From Bacteroidaceae bacterium (GTDB lineage Bacteria > Bacteroidota > Bacteroidia > Bacteroidales > Bacteroidaceae), in contig JAIKWU010000065.1 in assembly GCA_024684455.1 (NCBI GenBank), forward strand, positions 24,290 through 88,289: 64,000 nt of DNA, read 5' to 3'. The first letter of the stretch is position 1. Each line of letters begins with the position of its first letter. The translations under genes were made by a program, and so were the position numbers. The notes beneath the pieces are model-generated. The model made no database searches. It worked only from the letters and a program-made list of their open reading frames with translations, and was not told the origin of the DNA. Below, piece after piece: positions 42,589 to 51,426 of the stretch.

Positions 42589-45570
42589 CTAATTCATCAG
42601 CACGATGCCCTCCTTGCGCATTCCGTCGATTTTGACCGTGAGCGGAGCAGGCAGGCGGACATGGCGCACATGCTCGGTTTCAATAACGGCGGGCAGGCGG
42701 TTGAGAACCTCCTGTCGGTAGATGCCGTCGCCCAGAAAGTCGTTGACTGTGAAGTAGCCGACCCCGAACGAAGTGAGGTTCTGGAAGAAATGCGTGCCTT
42801 GCGAAGGGTCAACACGGTAGTTGCTCAGCCCCGCCTCGACAATGACCTTGGCAGCACTGATGGCAGGCCACTTGACAGGGATGCCCAACCACGAGTCGCT
42901 GCTGCCCCAACGTCCAGGACCGATGAGGATGTACGAGCGGTCGCCCTCAGCAAGGAAAGAGCGGTTAATCCCCTCGATCTCCTCGGCAATCGCAGGATTG
43001 TTCGAGGCACTGTAGATGTTGTTCCCCTCCGCATCGATAGTCTTGACATAGACGATGTCCTGAATGTCGGTCATGATACCGTGGCCGATGGCATTGTGCG
43101 AACGTACGAGAGCCTCGTCGTCGCTGTAGCGGGTGATGTCCTCGTCGAGCGCTATTTTGTTGTCCACCATCGGACGGATTTGCAGGAGATAGAGTTCGCC
43201 GCTGCGGTCGGGATGGAGGCTCACCGCCAGTTCGATTTCCACAGGGCGGCGCATGTCCTGCTGCCCGTACTTCATCGAGAGGGCGAGGAGCGCAGGCAAG
43301 GGGAAGACACCCTGCTGGAGCACGCCGCAGAACGTGATGACCTTGCGTCCGCCCTCGTAGATGCCGTCGCGGATGACCTGGTCGTAGGGGTCGAACGTCG
43401 AGGCGATGAACTGCAAGGCATTGTCCTTGTCCGCCTCACGCACCGGCAGTTTCAGCAAGTTGAAACCATCATCGACGCTCACCTTGTCCGTGAGATTCTG
43501 CAAGTCGAGCGCATAGAACCGAGTCTGCGTCTCCCGCAGGGCAATGTCGAGTTCGCTCGTCTGCAGCACCTTGTCGGGATGCGCAGGGCAGACACGCAGC
43601 GACAGCCCTCCATCGACGATGTACTTGCCCAGACCCAGCGCCAGGTTGACCACACCCTCGTCCGCCTGTTCCTCACCGATAGGATAATAGTTGACCGAAC
43701 GCGCCACACCCGAAATCTGGGGATAGAACCGTCCGCCGTACTGCGAGCCCACGACCTCCTGTAGGATGACCGCCATCTTCTCCTGGTCGATGACGTTCGA
43801 CGTCGCCGTCATGTAATCCTTCGACGCACGGTAGAACACACTCGCATACACACCCTTAATCGCATTCGAGAGCATCGCAAGCCGCACATACTTATCCTCG
43901 GCATACGGAATCATGTAAGTCGAATAGATACCCGCAAACGGCTGGTAGTGCGAATCCTCCAAGAGCGACGAAGAGCGGATGGCGATGGGCCGCTGCACCA
44001 CGTCGAGAAAAGTCATCAAGTCGTCCGCCAGACGTTCGGGCAGACGGGCACGCAGGAAGAACTGCAGGATGTCCGCATCGGGAATGTCGCTGAGCGCAAT
44101 CTGGTAGAGTTCGTTCGTGTCCATGAACTCGTCGAAGATGTCGGTACAGAGCACGACCGTCTTCGGAATCATCACCCGTGCGTTAGGGAAAGCGTTCAGG
44201 TCGGGATGCCGCTTGATGATGTGGTCGATGAAAGCGATGCCGCGCCCCTTGCCCCCCAGCGAGCCGTCGCCGATGCGCTGGAAGTTGGAATAAGAGTCGA
44301 AGCGGTCGCGCTGGAACACCGCCACGACACCCTGGTTCTTCATCTTACGGTACGCCACGATAGCGTCGAAGATAATCTGCCGGTGAACATCGACATCCTG
44401 CACCGAGTGCCACGTGATGCGCCTCAGGAACTCCGCAATCGGGAACAGCGCACGGCTGCCCAGCCATCGGCTCACATTGTTGCGCGACACATGGTAGAGC
44501 AGCGACTCGCGAGGCAGCGTGAAGATGTTGTCCTGCAAGTCCTTCAGGTTGCGGATGCGCGCCACCTCCTCCATCGTGTGAGGGTCGCGGAAGATAAAGT
44601 CTCCGAAGCCGAAATAGCGCAGAATCAGTTCGCGCAGGTCCACTGCCATCTTCTTCGACCCCTTGTCGATGAACGAGGCACCGCACTGTCGTGCCAGTTG
44701 TTCCTTCTCACGCTCCGACGACTCCATGATCAGCGGCACGAACTCGTCCGCCTGACGAATGGCCGACAGCAGGTCGATGCCCGCATTGTCGTCCTTCACC
44801 CCGCCACGCGGGAAACGGCAATCGCTGATGACCCCCAGCACATTATCCTTGAAGCGGTCGTAGAGCGCCCACGCCTCCTCATACGTGCGCGCCAGCACAA
44901 TCTTCGGGCGTCCGCGCATCCGCAGCGTCTCCAGTTGCGAGTTGAGCGCCTCGGTGGCAAACTCAAGGCTCTGCTGCAGCACAAACTTATAGAGGTTCGG
45001 CAGGATAGACGAGTAGAAGCGAATCGAGTCCTCCACAAGCAGAATCATCTGCACACCCGCCTTCAGGTCGTTCTCGAGGTTCATCTTGTCCTCAATCAAC
45101 TTGATGATAGACAGCAGCAAGTCCGTGTTGCCCAGCCAGCAGAACACATACTCGAAGATGCTCAGGTCCTCATGCTCCATGCGTTTCGTGATGCCATGGG
45201 AGAAAGGCGTGAGCACCACAATCGGCACCTGCGGGTGCTGCACCTTGATGCTGCGAGCAATATCGAACACGTCGTTGTTGTCCGTACCCGGCATACAGAT
45301 GACGAGTTCAAAACTCGTGCGACCCAGTTCCTTCTCCGCCTCCTCCTGCGATGCCACCTGCACGAAGCGCGGCGGATAGCGAAGACCCAGTTTCGCATAC
45401 TCGTCAAAAATCTTCTCATCCACACGCCCGTCGTCCTCCAGCATAAAGGCATCATACGGGTTGGCGATGAGCAGCACATTGAAGATGCGGCGGCGCATCA
45501 GGTCGATGAAGTTGGTGTCGTGCAGAACCACCTTACCCTCGTCGGGCTGTATCACACGTTCAGAAATCAT
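42589..45570 (-). CDS. Receiver-like plus PEP-synthase ATP-grasp fusion protein
   Basis: A 993-residue cytoplasmic protein. Two receiver-like domains come first: a degenerate one (about 15-130), then one with VEDSIRF, VISDCRFPRGG and SFIDKGSK (about 175-340), which keeps acidic, phospho-acceptor Asp and Lys positions. A PEP/pyruvate-binding ATP-grasp domain follows (about 420-950), with GSLGGKGRGIAF, RSSSLLEDS, LGLGKYIVDGG and LYLLQIRPMVDNK. The phospho-His and PEP-binding domains of true PEP synthase are absent, so it may be a regulated phosphotransferase. Start at MISERVIQPD (45570); the frame to 45669 overlaps the promoter. Role unknown; I recall similar proteins in other Bacteroidetes but cannot check. 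Confidence 0.8.
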   Translation of the reverse strand: MISERVIQPDEGKVVLHDTNFIDLMRRRIFNVLLIANPYDAFMLEDDGRVDEKIFDEYAKLGLRYPPRFVQVASQEEAEKELGRTSFELVICMPGTDNNDVFDIARSIKVQHPQVPIVVLTPFSHGITKRMEHEDLSIFEYVFCWLGNTDLLLSIIKLIEDKMNLENDLKAGVQMILLVEDSIRFYSSILPNLYKFVLQQSLEFATEALNSQLETLRMRGRPKIVLARTYEEAWALYDRFKDNVLGVISDCRFPRGGVKDDNAGIDLLSAIRQADEFVPLIMESSEREKEQLARQCGASFIDKGSKKMAVDLRELILRYFGFGDFIFRDPHTMEEVARIRNLKDLQDNIFTLPRESLLYHVSRNNVSRWLGSRALFPIAEFLRRITWHSVQDVDVHRQIIFDAIVAYRKMKNQGVVAVFQRDRFDSYSNFQRIGDGSLGGKGRGIAFIDHIIKRHPDLNAFPNARVMIPKTVVLCTDIFDEFMDTNELYQIALSDIPDADILQFFLRARLPERLADDLMTFLDVVQRPIAIRSSSLLEDSHYQPFAGIYSTYMIPYAEDKYVRLAMLSNAIKGVYASVFYRASKDYMTATSNVIDQEKMAVILQEVVGSQYGGRFYPQISGVARSVNYYPIGEEQADEGVVNLALGLGKYIVDGGLSLRVCPAHPDKVLQTSELDIALRETQTRFYALDLQNLTDKVSVDDGFNLLKLPVREADKDNALQFIASTFDPYDQVIRDGIYEGGRKVITFCGVLQQGVFPLPALLALSMKYGQQDMRRPVEIELAVSLHPDRSGELYLLQIRPMVDNKIALDEDITRYSDDEALVRSHNAIGHGIMTDIQDIVYVKTIDAEGNNIYSASNNPAIAEEIEGINRSFLAEGDRSYILIGPGRWGSSDSWLGIPVKWPAISAAKVIVEAGLSNYRVDPSQGTHFFQNLTSFGVGYFTVNDFLGDGIYRQEVLNRLPAVIETEHVRHVRLPAPLTVKIDGMRKEGIVLMN

Positions 45571-45592
45571 ACTGATGAAAGGATTGCGGTTG

Positions 45593-45600
45593 CAAAGGTA
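45593..45600 (-). promoter_or_regulatory. Promoter -7 box of the receiver/PEP-synthase-like gene
   Basis: CAAAGGTA (TACCTTTG on the minus strand), 23 bases upstream of the start at 45570. Confidence 0.75.
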
Positions 45601-45724
45601 TAAAAAAAATGGCGAACCGCTGAGCGTTTGGCAGACTTTTTTGGGTAAAAGACTACGCATCAAAGTCACACCCCCTCCACCACAAACTCCTCTGCCCTAC
45701 ACAGGAAAGTTAGTTACACCACAG

Positions 45725-45824
45725 TTCAAACTCAAAATTTAAGTTGAATTTACACAAATTTAAGTTGAATTTGCGGAAATTTAAGTTATATTTATACAAA
45801 TTTAAGTTATATTTTGAGTTTGAA
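45725..45824. repeat. 21-bp tandem repeat bounded by a 13-bp inverted repeat
   Basis: Units beginning TTTAAGTT start at 45738, 45759, 45780 and 45801, exactly 21 bp apart (the last is truncated). The block is bracketed by TTCAAACTCAAAA (45725-45737) and its perfect complement TTTTGAGTTTGAA (45812-45824). It lies in a 550-base gap between the PEP-like gene and blaI. Confidence 0.9.
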
Positions 45825-46036
45825 GTACGGTTTGACGAAGTATGCGGTGGAGAACGGGGATGTTTATTCTTCGATGCGGGTGTATTTGAAGCACAGTATC
45901 ACGCAACTGACACTGGTGTGTCGCGCTACACATCGTTTACGGCTGCAATTATCGTTCATTCTAAAAATAAAAGTTAAACTTTGCCTTTGTTCTAAAAATT
46001 TAGAAGAAAAAGTTTGGACGTTCTAAAGTTTTCGAA
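45825..46036. other. Intergenic stretch, no convincing gene
   Basis: Two overlapping short frames (45744-45977, 45814-46026) run into the 21-bp repeat and end without a recognisable domain. A decayed coding fragment is possible but not supported. Confidence 0.4.
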
Positions 46037-46044
46037 TAACTTTG
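46037..46044 (+). promoter_or_regulatory. Promoter of blaI-M56-barrel unit
   Basis: TAACTTTG with TTTG at 46013-46016, a 20-base spacing, fits the -33/-7 Bacteroidetes pattern. The blaI-like start is at 46121. Confidence 0.75.
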
Positions 46045-46120
46045 CCGCAGAAAACTGAGAATGGTGCTCCAGGACGGAGTGTAATCATCGTTCAGACAAA
46101 CTGTCTAAAAGAATAGGAAT

Positions 46121-46516
46121 ATGGAAAAGAAAAAGAAAGAGAAAACCAAGATGCTGACTCCAGCGGAGATGCGTGTGATGCAAATCCTGTGGTCGCTGCC
46201 CGAACAGCGTGGTTTTGCTGCCGACATCATGGAGGGATTCGACATGCCGCGTCCGGCCCTCACCACCCTGCTCACATTCCTGAAAATCCTGACGGAGAAG
46301 GGTTATGTGACGTCTGAGAAGGTGGGTCGCAGCCATCGCTTCATTGCGGCTGTCAGCAGCGACGACTACACCGCCACCTACATGACGGATGCCAAGAACA
46401 CGTTCTTCGGCGGTTCGCTGGCGTCGCTGGTGTCGTTCTTCGCGCAGAGAGAGAATCTGAGCAAGGAGGAACGTGAGGAAATCATTCGTCTGATTCAAAA
46501 CGGAGGACAGTCATGA
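46121..46516 (+). CDS. BlaI/MecI/CopY-family repressor
   Basis: A 131-residue winged-helix repressor. The domain spans about 10-85 with LTPAEMRVMQILWSLPE and ALTTLLTFLKILTEKGYVTSEK, followed by a dimerisation tail ending in the frame overlap. Such proteins bind operators until a BlaR1-type membrane peptidase triggers their removal. Its stop overlaps the M56 gene start by 4 bases, confirming the partner. No beta-lactamase is nearby, and the third gene codes an outer-membrane barrel, so the regulated stress may concern the envelope. Confidence 0.92.
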   Translation: MEKKKKEKTKMLTPAEMRVMQILWSLPEQRGFAADIMEGFDMPRPALTTLLTFLKILTEKGYVTSEKVGRSHRFIAAVSSDDYTATYMTDAKNTFFGGSLASLVSFFAQRENLSKEEREEIIRLIQNGGQS

Positions 46517-48243
46517 GCATCGAAATAGGTTTTTATCCCTTGGCGGGCATTCTCATCGCAGGTCTGCTCTACGGCATCTACCGCCTCGTGCTGCGCATGA
46601 GGGTGGCACCCCGCACGTCGCAGTGGTTCATCATCGGCAGTGTCGTGCTGAGTTTGGCGGTGACGTTTGTTGTACCGGTGAAGATGGTAGAAAAAAGCGA
46701 AACCATCAGCAGACCCACCCCCGTACCCCTCCCTTGTAGGGAGGGGAGTAATTACTCTGAGACAATAAGTACTCCTGTGACAGAGGACATCGTCACCACT
46801 CAGGAAACAGCAACCACACAGGAGACAGTGACCACTCCCCTCCCTACAAGGGAGGGGTACGGGGGTGGGTCTGCTATTGGGTCTGCCTGGCTGTTTGTCT
46901 ATTGCATCGGTACCCTTCTTGTCCTCCTCCACATGTTCGGCCAACTTGTCTGGCTTTTGTGGATGAAGCGGCGGAGTGCGTTTGTCGGCGAAGACCGCAG
47001 CATGAGCATCTACGAGACTACGTTTGCGACGCCGTTCTCCTTCGGACGCAACATTTTCCTGCCCGCATCGCTCGACAGCGAGACGCACCGCTACGTGCTG
47101 ATGCACGAGCAGAGCCACGTGCGCCACAGCCACTTCGCTGTGCTTTGCCTGATGGAAGTGATGGTGGCAGCGCAGTGGTTCAACCCCTTCGCCTGGCTGC
47201 TGATGAACGAACTCAAGATGCAGCACGAGATGCAGGTGGACAGCGACATGCTCCGTGGCGGAGTGGAACGCCGTGCCTACCAGATGTCGCTGCTCAACGT
47301 GGCCTCGAACAGCGGACGGTGGGTGCTGATGCAGACCGCCTTCGGTTCGTCGCCGCTCAAGTTCCGCATCCTGTTCATGAACCGTACGCTCGACGCGAAG
47401 AATGTACGCCGTCGGCTCTGGAGCGGTGTGGCTGTTGCGGTGGCACTCCTCATTGGTTTCACGTTCGTTGCTTGCCAACTTAATCCGCGTGTGCCGAAGA
47501 GTCCCGTTGACGGTGTCTGGACGATGGATTGGATTCGCAACACCAACGGCACGGCAGTGAACTATCCCTTCCGCCGCCACATGAAGTACATTGGCAACGA
47601 CTGGTTGCTCGTCATCAGTTACAACACGCAGGACGGACACAACTTTGACTGCGGTTTCAGTGCAGAGGAACAGGTATTCCGCAACGACACCATCTACAAC
47701 CGCAAGCACGAGCCTGCCCACTACGAACTGTTGAATGGTGGCGACCAACACATCGTGGTCTGGGAGCGCGACTCGTTTCAGAACGCGATGGTATACGGGC
47801 CGAGCATCACCGAGCAGTGGACACGCGTCGAACGCGATGCCGACATCGACTACGTCCTCCAACACCTTTACTCATCGGAGCGTCAGGCACACGGACGACG
47901 CATCCTCGGGGTGTGGGAACAGCCGCTCACCGATGCCGACGGAAAGCCTTTGGACGACGTTCATCACTACATTGTCTTCACTGACGACCTTTTCTACAGC
48001 ATCCACTATAGTGCTCACGACCACGACTATTCCTACTGTGCCGGTGATCTCTTCTCACGCACACTCTCCTTCCCTTCTGACTCGACGCTCGTCATCCACG
48101 GCGAACCTGCCACCATCGCCTGGCACGACAGCGACCACATCACTCTCAGACTCGCCTTCGACACTACCGACGGGGAGACTTTCTTGCTCCAACGCTCCAC
48201 TCTGCCTCCACGACTATTACATGCGCTAAAGTCAACATTCTAA
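46513..48243 (+). CDS. BlaR1-like M56 membrane metallopeptidase with C-terminal sandwich domains
   Basis: A 576-residue sensor/protease. Helices lie at about 5-25, 36-58, 123-145 and 312-332, with the zinc motif HEQSH (about 198-202) within MHEQSHVRHSHF. After the last helix come two similar beta-sandwich (lipocalin-like, DUF4488-type) domains, about 340-445 and 460-565, each opening with a GVW motif. Residues 66-121 (RPTPVPLPCREG...TPLPTREGYGGG) are encoded by an inverted-repeat element with 41-bp perfect arms and lie between helices 2 and 3. BlaI overlaps upstream, and an outer-membrane barrel follows 18 bases later. Confidence 0.9.
   Translation: MSIEIGFYPLAGILIAGLLYGIYRLVLRMRVAPRTSQWFIIGSVVLSLAVTFVVPVKMVEKSETISRPTPVPLPCREGSNYSETISTPVTEDIVTTQETATTQETVTTPLPTREGYGGGSAIGSAWLFVYCIGTLLVLLHMFGQLVWLLWMKRRSAFVGEDRSMSIYETTFATPFSFGRNIFLPASLDSETHRYVLMHEQSHVRHSHFAVLCLMEVMVAAQWFNPFAWLLMNELKMQHEMQVDSDMLRGGVERRAYQMSLLNVASNSGRWVLMQTAFGSSPLKFRILFMNRTLDAKNVRRRLWSGVAVAVALLIGFTFVACQLNPRVPKSPVDGVWTMDWIRNTNGTAVNYPFRRHMKYIGNDWLLVISYNTQDGHNFDCGFSAEEQVFRNDTIYNRKHEPAHYELLNGGDQHIVVWERDSFQNAMVYGPSITEQWTRVERDADIDYVLQHLYSSERQAHGRRILGVWEQPLTDADGKPLDDVHHYIVFTDDLFYSIHYSAHDHDYSYCAGDLFSRTLSFPSDSTLVIHGEPATIAWHDSDHITLRLAFDTTDGETFLLQRSTLPPRLLHALKSTF
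46709..46874. mobile_element. MITE-like element with perfect 41-bp inverted repeats, translated
   Basis: Arms 46709-46749 and 46834-46874 are perfect inverted copies (outer end GCAGACCC, inner end GGGGAGT) around 84 bases. Each arm contains a small stem, CCCCTCCCT...AGGGAGGGG. The element is in frame inside the M56 peptidase gene. Confidence 0.88.
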
Positions 48244-48261
48244 ACTAATTTTCCCTACATC

Positions 48262-51240
48262 ATGAAAAGAATTATCCTGCTTGCAGTCCTTGCAAGCACA
48301 GCCCTCACTATGCCCGTTTCGGCACAGCAAAAGCCCAAGAAAGAGTACAGAGTTTTACTGTACGGACACGTCCACGACAGTTTTACAAAGGCTGGCATCC
48401 CTGGTACGTTCATCACCCTCATGCGTCCAGACAGCACCGTCATCGACACGGCTCATGTGTTTCGCAATGCACAGCCAGGCGTGAGTTACGACGCCACCTA
48501 TCGCTTCTCCCTGCCCACCATCGTACAGGACATCATCATCCGTGCCGAACATCCCGACTACGAGACGACCTTCGTTAACTACCACGTACGTCCTGCCCGC
48601 AACGAATGGTTGGATGCGCCACATCATTATATGAAGAGAAGGACCCCCTCTATCTCCCCCGTAAGGGGGAGAACCCCAGCCAACAGTAATGACTCGGCGC
48701 AGCCACACCCCTCCCTCACGGGAGGGGACGGGGGAGGGTCTGCTGATAGTCTGTTGGTTGCTTGGGAAAAGAAGTTGGACCAAGTGACTGTGACTGCCAC
48801 CAAGGTGAAGATTGCTTATCGTGGCGATACGGTGGTGTATAATGCCGATGCGTTCAATGTGCCTGAGGGTTCGATGCTCGACGGACTCATCAAGCAACTG
48901 CCGGGCGTGGAGTTGCAGAGCGACGGACAAATCTTCGTCAACGGGCGTAAGATTGACAACCTCACGCTCAACGGCAAGGACTTCTTCCGTGGACGCAACC
49001 GCGTCATGCTCGACAACCTGCCCTACTACACGGTCAAGGAAATCAAGGTGTTCGAAGCACAGACCGACAAGAGCCGTCTGCTGGGACGTGATGTCGAAGA
49101 GCGTGAATACACGATGGATGTGGCTCTGAAGCGCGAATACAACCACGGCACGATGGCCAACGCCGAAGTGGGTGGCGGACTGAGCGAAGAGGAGGGAGAA
49201 GAACCCTACCTCGCCCGACTGTTCGGTCTCTACTTCTCCGACAACCTGCGTGCCACGATGTTCGGCAACCTCAACAACATCAACCAGTGGGCACGTGCTT
49301 CGTCGAACGGCAACTGGAGCACCGCAGGCAGCAATTTCCGCCAGCGCTACAAGAACATCGGTGGCGAAATCACCTTCAACGACCGTGGCAACAACCTTAC
49401 CAACAGCCTCGAGTACAACGTCAACTACCGCCACGAGGATGCGCAGCAGCGCAACCACCAGGAGAACTATCTCTCTACGGGTAACACCTACGGTCGCTCC
49501 ACATGGAACAACTTGGGCAAAGAGTTCAGTTACGACATCCAGAACCACTTCCGCCTCAAGTTTCCCTTCGTCATGCGCAGCAACCTCATCTTCACCGGCG
49601 GCAACCAGCGCAACAGTAGCCGCAACACCTCGCAGACCTTCAGCGACGCTGCCGAGCAGATGCTCGTCAACGACATGATGAGCGAAAGCCTGATGCGCCA
49701 GCACACCGACTACATCGGTCTTGACAACACAGCCACTTTCAAACTGCCCAGCGGCGACTCGTTCAACCTCACGCTCGACGGCACCTACACCCGTACACGC
49801 GCCGACAACTTCTCGCACGACCGCTACGACTACACCCACACCCCCGCCGAAAACAGCCGCCGCAACCAGTACGACCACCGTCCCTCACGCAGCTACAACT
49901 TCTACGCCGGCGGACAGTACGAAATCCACTGGCGCAACCACTGGGACCTCTACACTGGCTACGACTACCAGCAATACTACAACGAGCAGACCAGCGCACT
50001 ACACCGCCTCGACCTGCTGAATGGTCTTTGGGCCGACGTGAACAGCCATGCACTCGGCGAAGTGCCTCAATCCCACGACTCCATCATGGCTGCCCTCGAC
50101 CTCGCCAACTCCTTCGACCAATCGACCCTCAACCGCCGCCACGGAGCCTCCGTCCAACTCCATTACTTCGACTCCACCGAGGGCAGCCACTACATGCAGT
50201 TCCTCTTCAACGTGCCTTTCTACCACGAGCAGCGCACCCTCCACTACCACTCCTCGCCCCTCACCACTCACCTCACGCGACATTATAACTGGCTGGCACC
50301 CACAATCTTTCTGCAATACTACGACCGCAACTACTCCCGTGGCGGACACGTCCGTATGCAACTCACCCAAACCCAGCCCGAACTCATCCAACTCGTCGAT
50401 CGTCGCAACGATGCCAATCCATTGGCCGTGCAGACAGGCAATCCCGACCTGAAACCCACACAGCGCTTCAACGTCGAAATACATGGGCAAATCGGCAAGC
50501 GCGAACGTGACCGCAGCCTCTCGCTCTGGAGCCATGTCAACCTGTTCCGCAATACCATCGGCACGGGCTACACCTATGACCCCACGAGCGGTCAGCGCAC
50601 CTACCACCCCATGAACATCAACGGCAACTGGGATACAGGCATCGAACTCTACTACAACACTGCCCTCGACTCGGCAAAGTGTTGGCACATCAACACCACC
50701 ACCGACTACGACTTCTCCCATACCAAAGACCTTGCCGCCATTGCAGGCGCATCGGACGACGGCTTTTCCACCGTGAACAACCACCGCCTGCGCAACGGTC
50801 TCCGCATACGATATAACAAAGGAAAGTTAAGCCTCAACTTCGGAGGCGAAGCCATCTGGCGCCGCATCCTTAGGGACACTTCTACAGCCTCAGGACTTGC
50901 CGGGCAGAGTGTTTGGGATTACAACTACGGCCTCACTGCCACCTACACCCTACCCCTCGACATCCAGTTCAGCACCACCCTGTCCATGCAGTCGCGTCGT
51001 GGCTATCAGGACAAAGCGATGAACGACGACGAGTTCGTCGCCAATGCCCAACTCAGCCGCACCTTCCTCCACGGACGTCTCACCGCCACTCTCATCGGTG
51101 AGGACCTCTTCGGACAACGCACCAACACCACCTACGAAGTCAACGCCCAAGGTCGCACCGAGCGCTGGACCAACATGCTCGGCCGCTACGTACTCCTCTC
51201 GCTCGCCTATAAGTTCAACACCGCGCCGAAGAAGCAATGA
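48262..51240 (+). CDS. Outer-membrane beta-barrel protein (TonB-receptor-like, OMP_b-brl_3)
   Basis: A 992-residue outer-membrane protein. Signal peptide 1-21 (ends PVSAQ). A carboxypeptidase-regulatory-like sandwich follows (about 30-115), and a translated C/G-rich element lies at about 127-160. A plug-like domain comes next (about 170-260, LPGVELQSDGQIFVNGRKI, LTLNGKDFFRGR), then a barrel of about 700 residues ending YVLLSLAYKFNTAPKKQ. No TonB box or SusD partner is seen, so import is not assured. Regulation by the upstream BlaI/M56 pair is inferred from the shared promoter at 46037. A terminator follows. Confidence 0.87.
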   Translation: MKRIILLAVLASTALTMPVSAQQKPKKEYRVLLYGHVHDSFTKAGIPGTFITLMRPDSTVIDTAHVFRNAQPGVSYDATYRFSLPTIVQDIIIRAEHPDYETTFVNYHVRPARNEWLDAPHHYMKRRTPSISPVRGRTPANSNDSAQPHPSLTGGDGGGSADSLLVAWEKKLDQVTVTATKVKIAYRGDTVVYNADAFNVPEGSMLDGLIKQLPGVELQSDGQIFVNGRKIDNLTLNGKDFFRGRNRVMLDNLPYYTVKEIKVFEAQTDKSRLLGRDVEEREYTMDVALKREYNHGTMANAEVGGGLSEEEGEEPYLARLFGLYFSDNLRATMFGNLNNINQWARASSNGNWSTAGSNFRQRYKNIGGEITFNDRGNNLTNSLEYNVNYRHEDAQQRNHQENYLSTGNTYGRSTWNNLGKEFSYDIQNHFRLKFPFVMRSNLIFTGGNQRNSSRNTSQTFSDAAEQMLVNDMMSESLMRQHTDYIGLDNTATFKLPSGDSFNLTLDGTYTRTRADNFSHDRYDYTHTPAENSRRNQYDHRPSRSYNFYAGGQYEIHWRNHWDLYTGYDYQQYYNEQTSALHRLDLLNGLWADVNSHALGEVPQSHDSIMAALDLANSFDQSTLNRRHGASVQLHYFDSTEGSHYMQFLFNVPFYHEQRTLHYHSSPLTTHLTRHYNWLAPTIFLQYYDRNYSRGGHVRMQLTQTQPELIQLVDRRNDANPLAVQTGNPDLKPTQRFNVEIHGQIGKRERDRSLSLWSHVNLFRNTIGTGYTYDPTSGQRTYHPMNINGNWDTGIELYYNTALDSAKCWHINTTTDYDFSHTKDLAAIAGASDDGFSTVNNHRLRNGLRIRYNKGKLSLNFGGEAIWRRILRDTSTASGLAGQSVWDYNYGLTATYTLPLDIQFSTTLSMQSRRGYQDKAMNDDEFVANAQLSRTFLHGRLTATLIGEDLFGQRTNTTYEVNAQGRTERWTNMLGRYVLLSLAYKFNTAPKKQ
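48640..48742. mobile_element. C/G-rich inverted-repeat element in barrel gene
   Basis: Left side ACCCCCTCTATCTCCCCC with its own hairpin; right side CCCTCCCTCACGGGAGGGG, ending GGGTCTGC. Translated as RTPSISPVRGRTPANS and later TGGDGGGSAD between the N-terminal sandwich and the plug. Confidence 0.7.
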
Positions 51241-51284
51241 AAACCATATTAAGTTAGTTAATCCAATGATTCGTGTACACGCAG

Positions 51285-51319
51285 TCCCCGTCCGCAGTGA
51301 TGCGCACGGGGATTTTTTT
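51285..51319 (+). terminator. Rho-independent terminator after barrel gene
   Basis: Stem TCCCCGT/ACGGGGA around a 14-base partly paired loop, followed directly by seven T residues, 45 bases after the stop. Confidence 0.88.
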
Positions 51320-51426
51320 CTCTGCCGAAGGGGGAGGAAGAAGTACCAGGAATCATTACGGCGAGCAGGCATGAGGGGGGCTTGGATGCATATCTCCAAG
51401 CCCGCGTGTCATTCGTTCAGGGGGGG

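Noticed and set aside
43948..45603. 551-codon frame opposite the receiver/PEP-like gene
   Set aside because: Antisense shadow; Arg/His/Val-rich product without recognisable motifs.
45744..46026. Two short overlapping frames upstream of blaI
   Set aside because: They begin in the 21-bp repeat and show no domain or codon bias.
46495..47865. 456-codon frame opposite the M56 gene
   Set aside because: Antisense shadow of a well-supported M56 peptidase.
46121..48243. Beta-lactam resistance operon
   Set aside because: BlaI and a BlaR1-like protein are present, but there is no beta-lactamase or mecA-like gene; the third gene is an outer-membrane barrel.
48355..49878. 507-codon frame opposite the barrel gene
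   Set aside because: Antisense shadow; Val/Ala-rich without domains.
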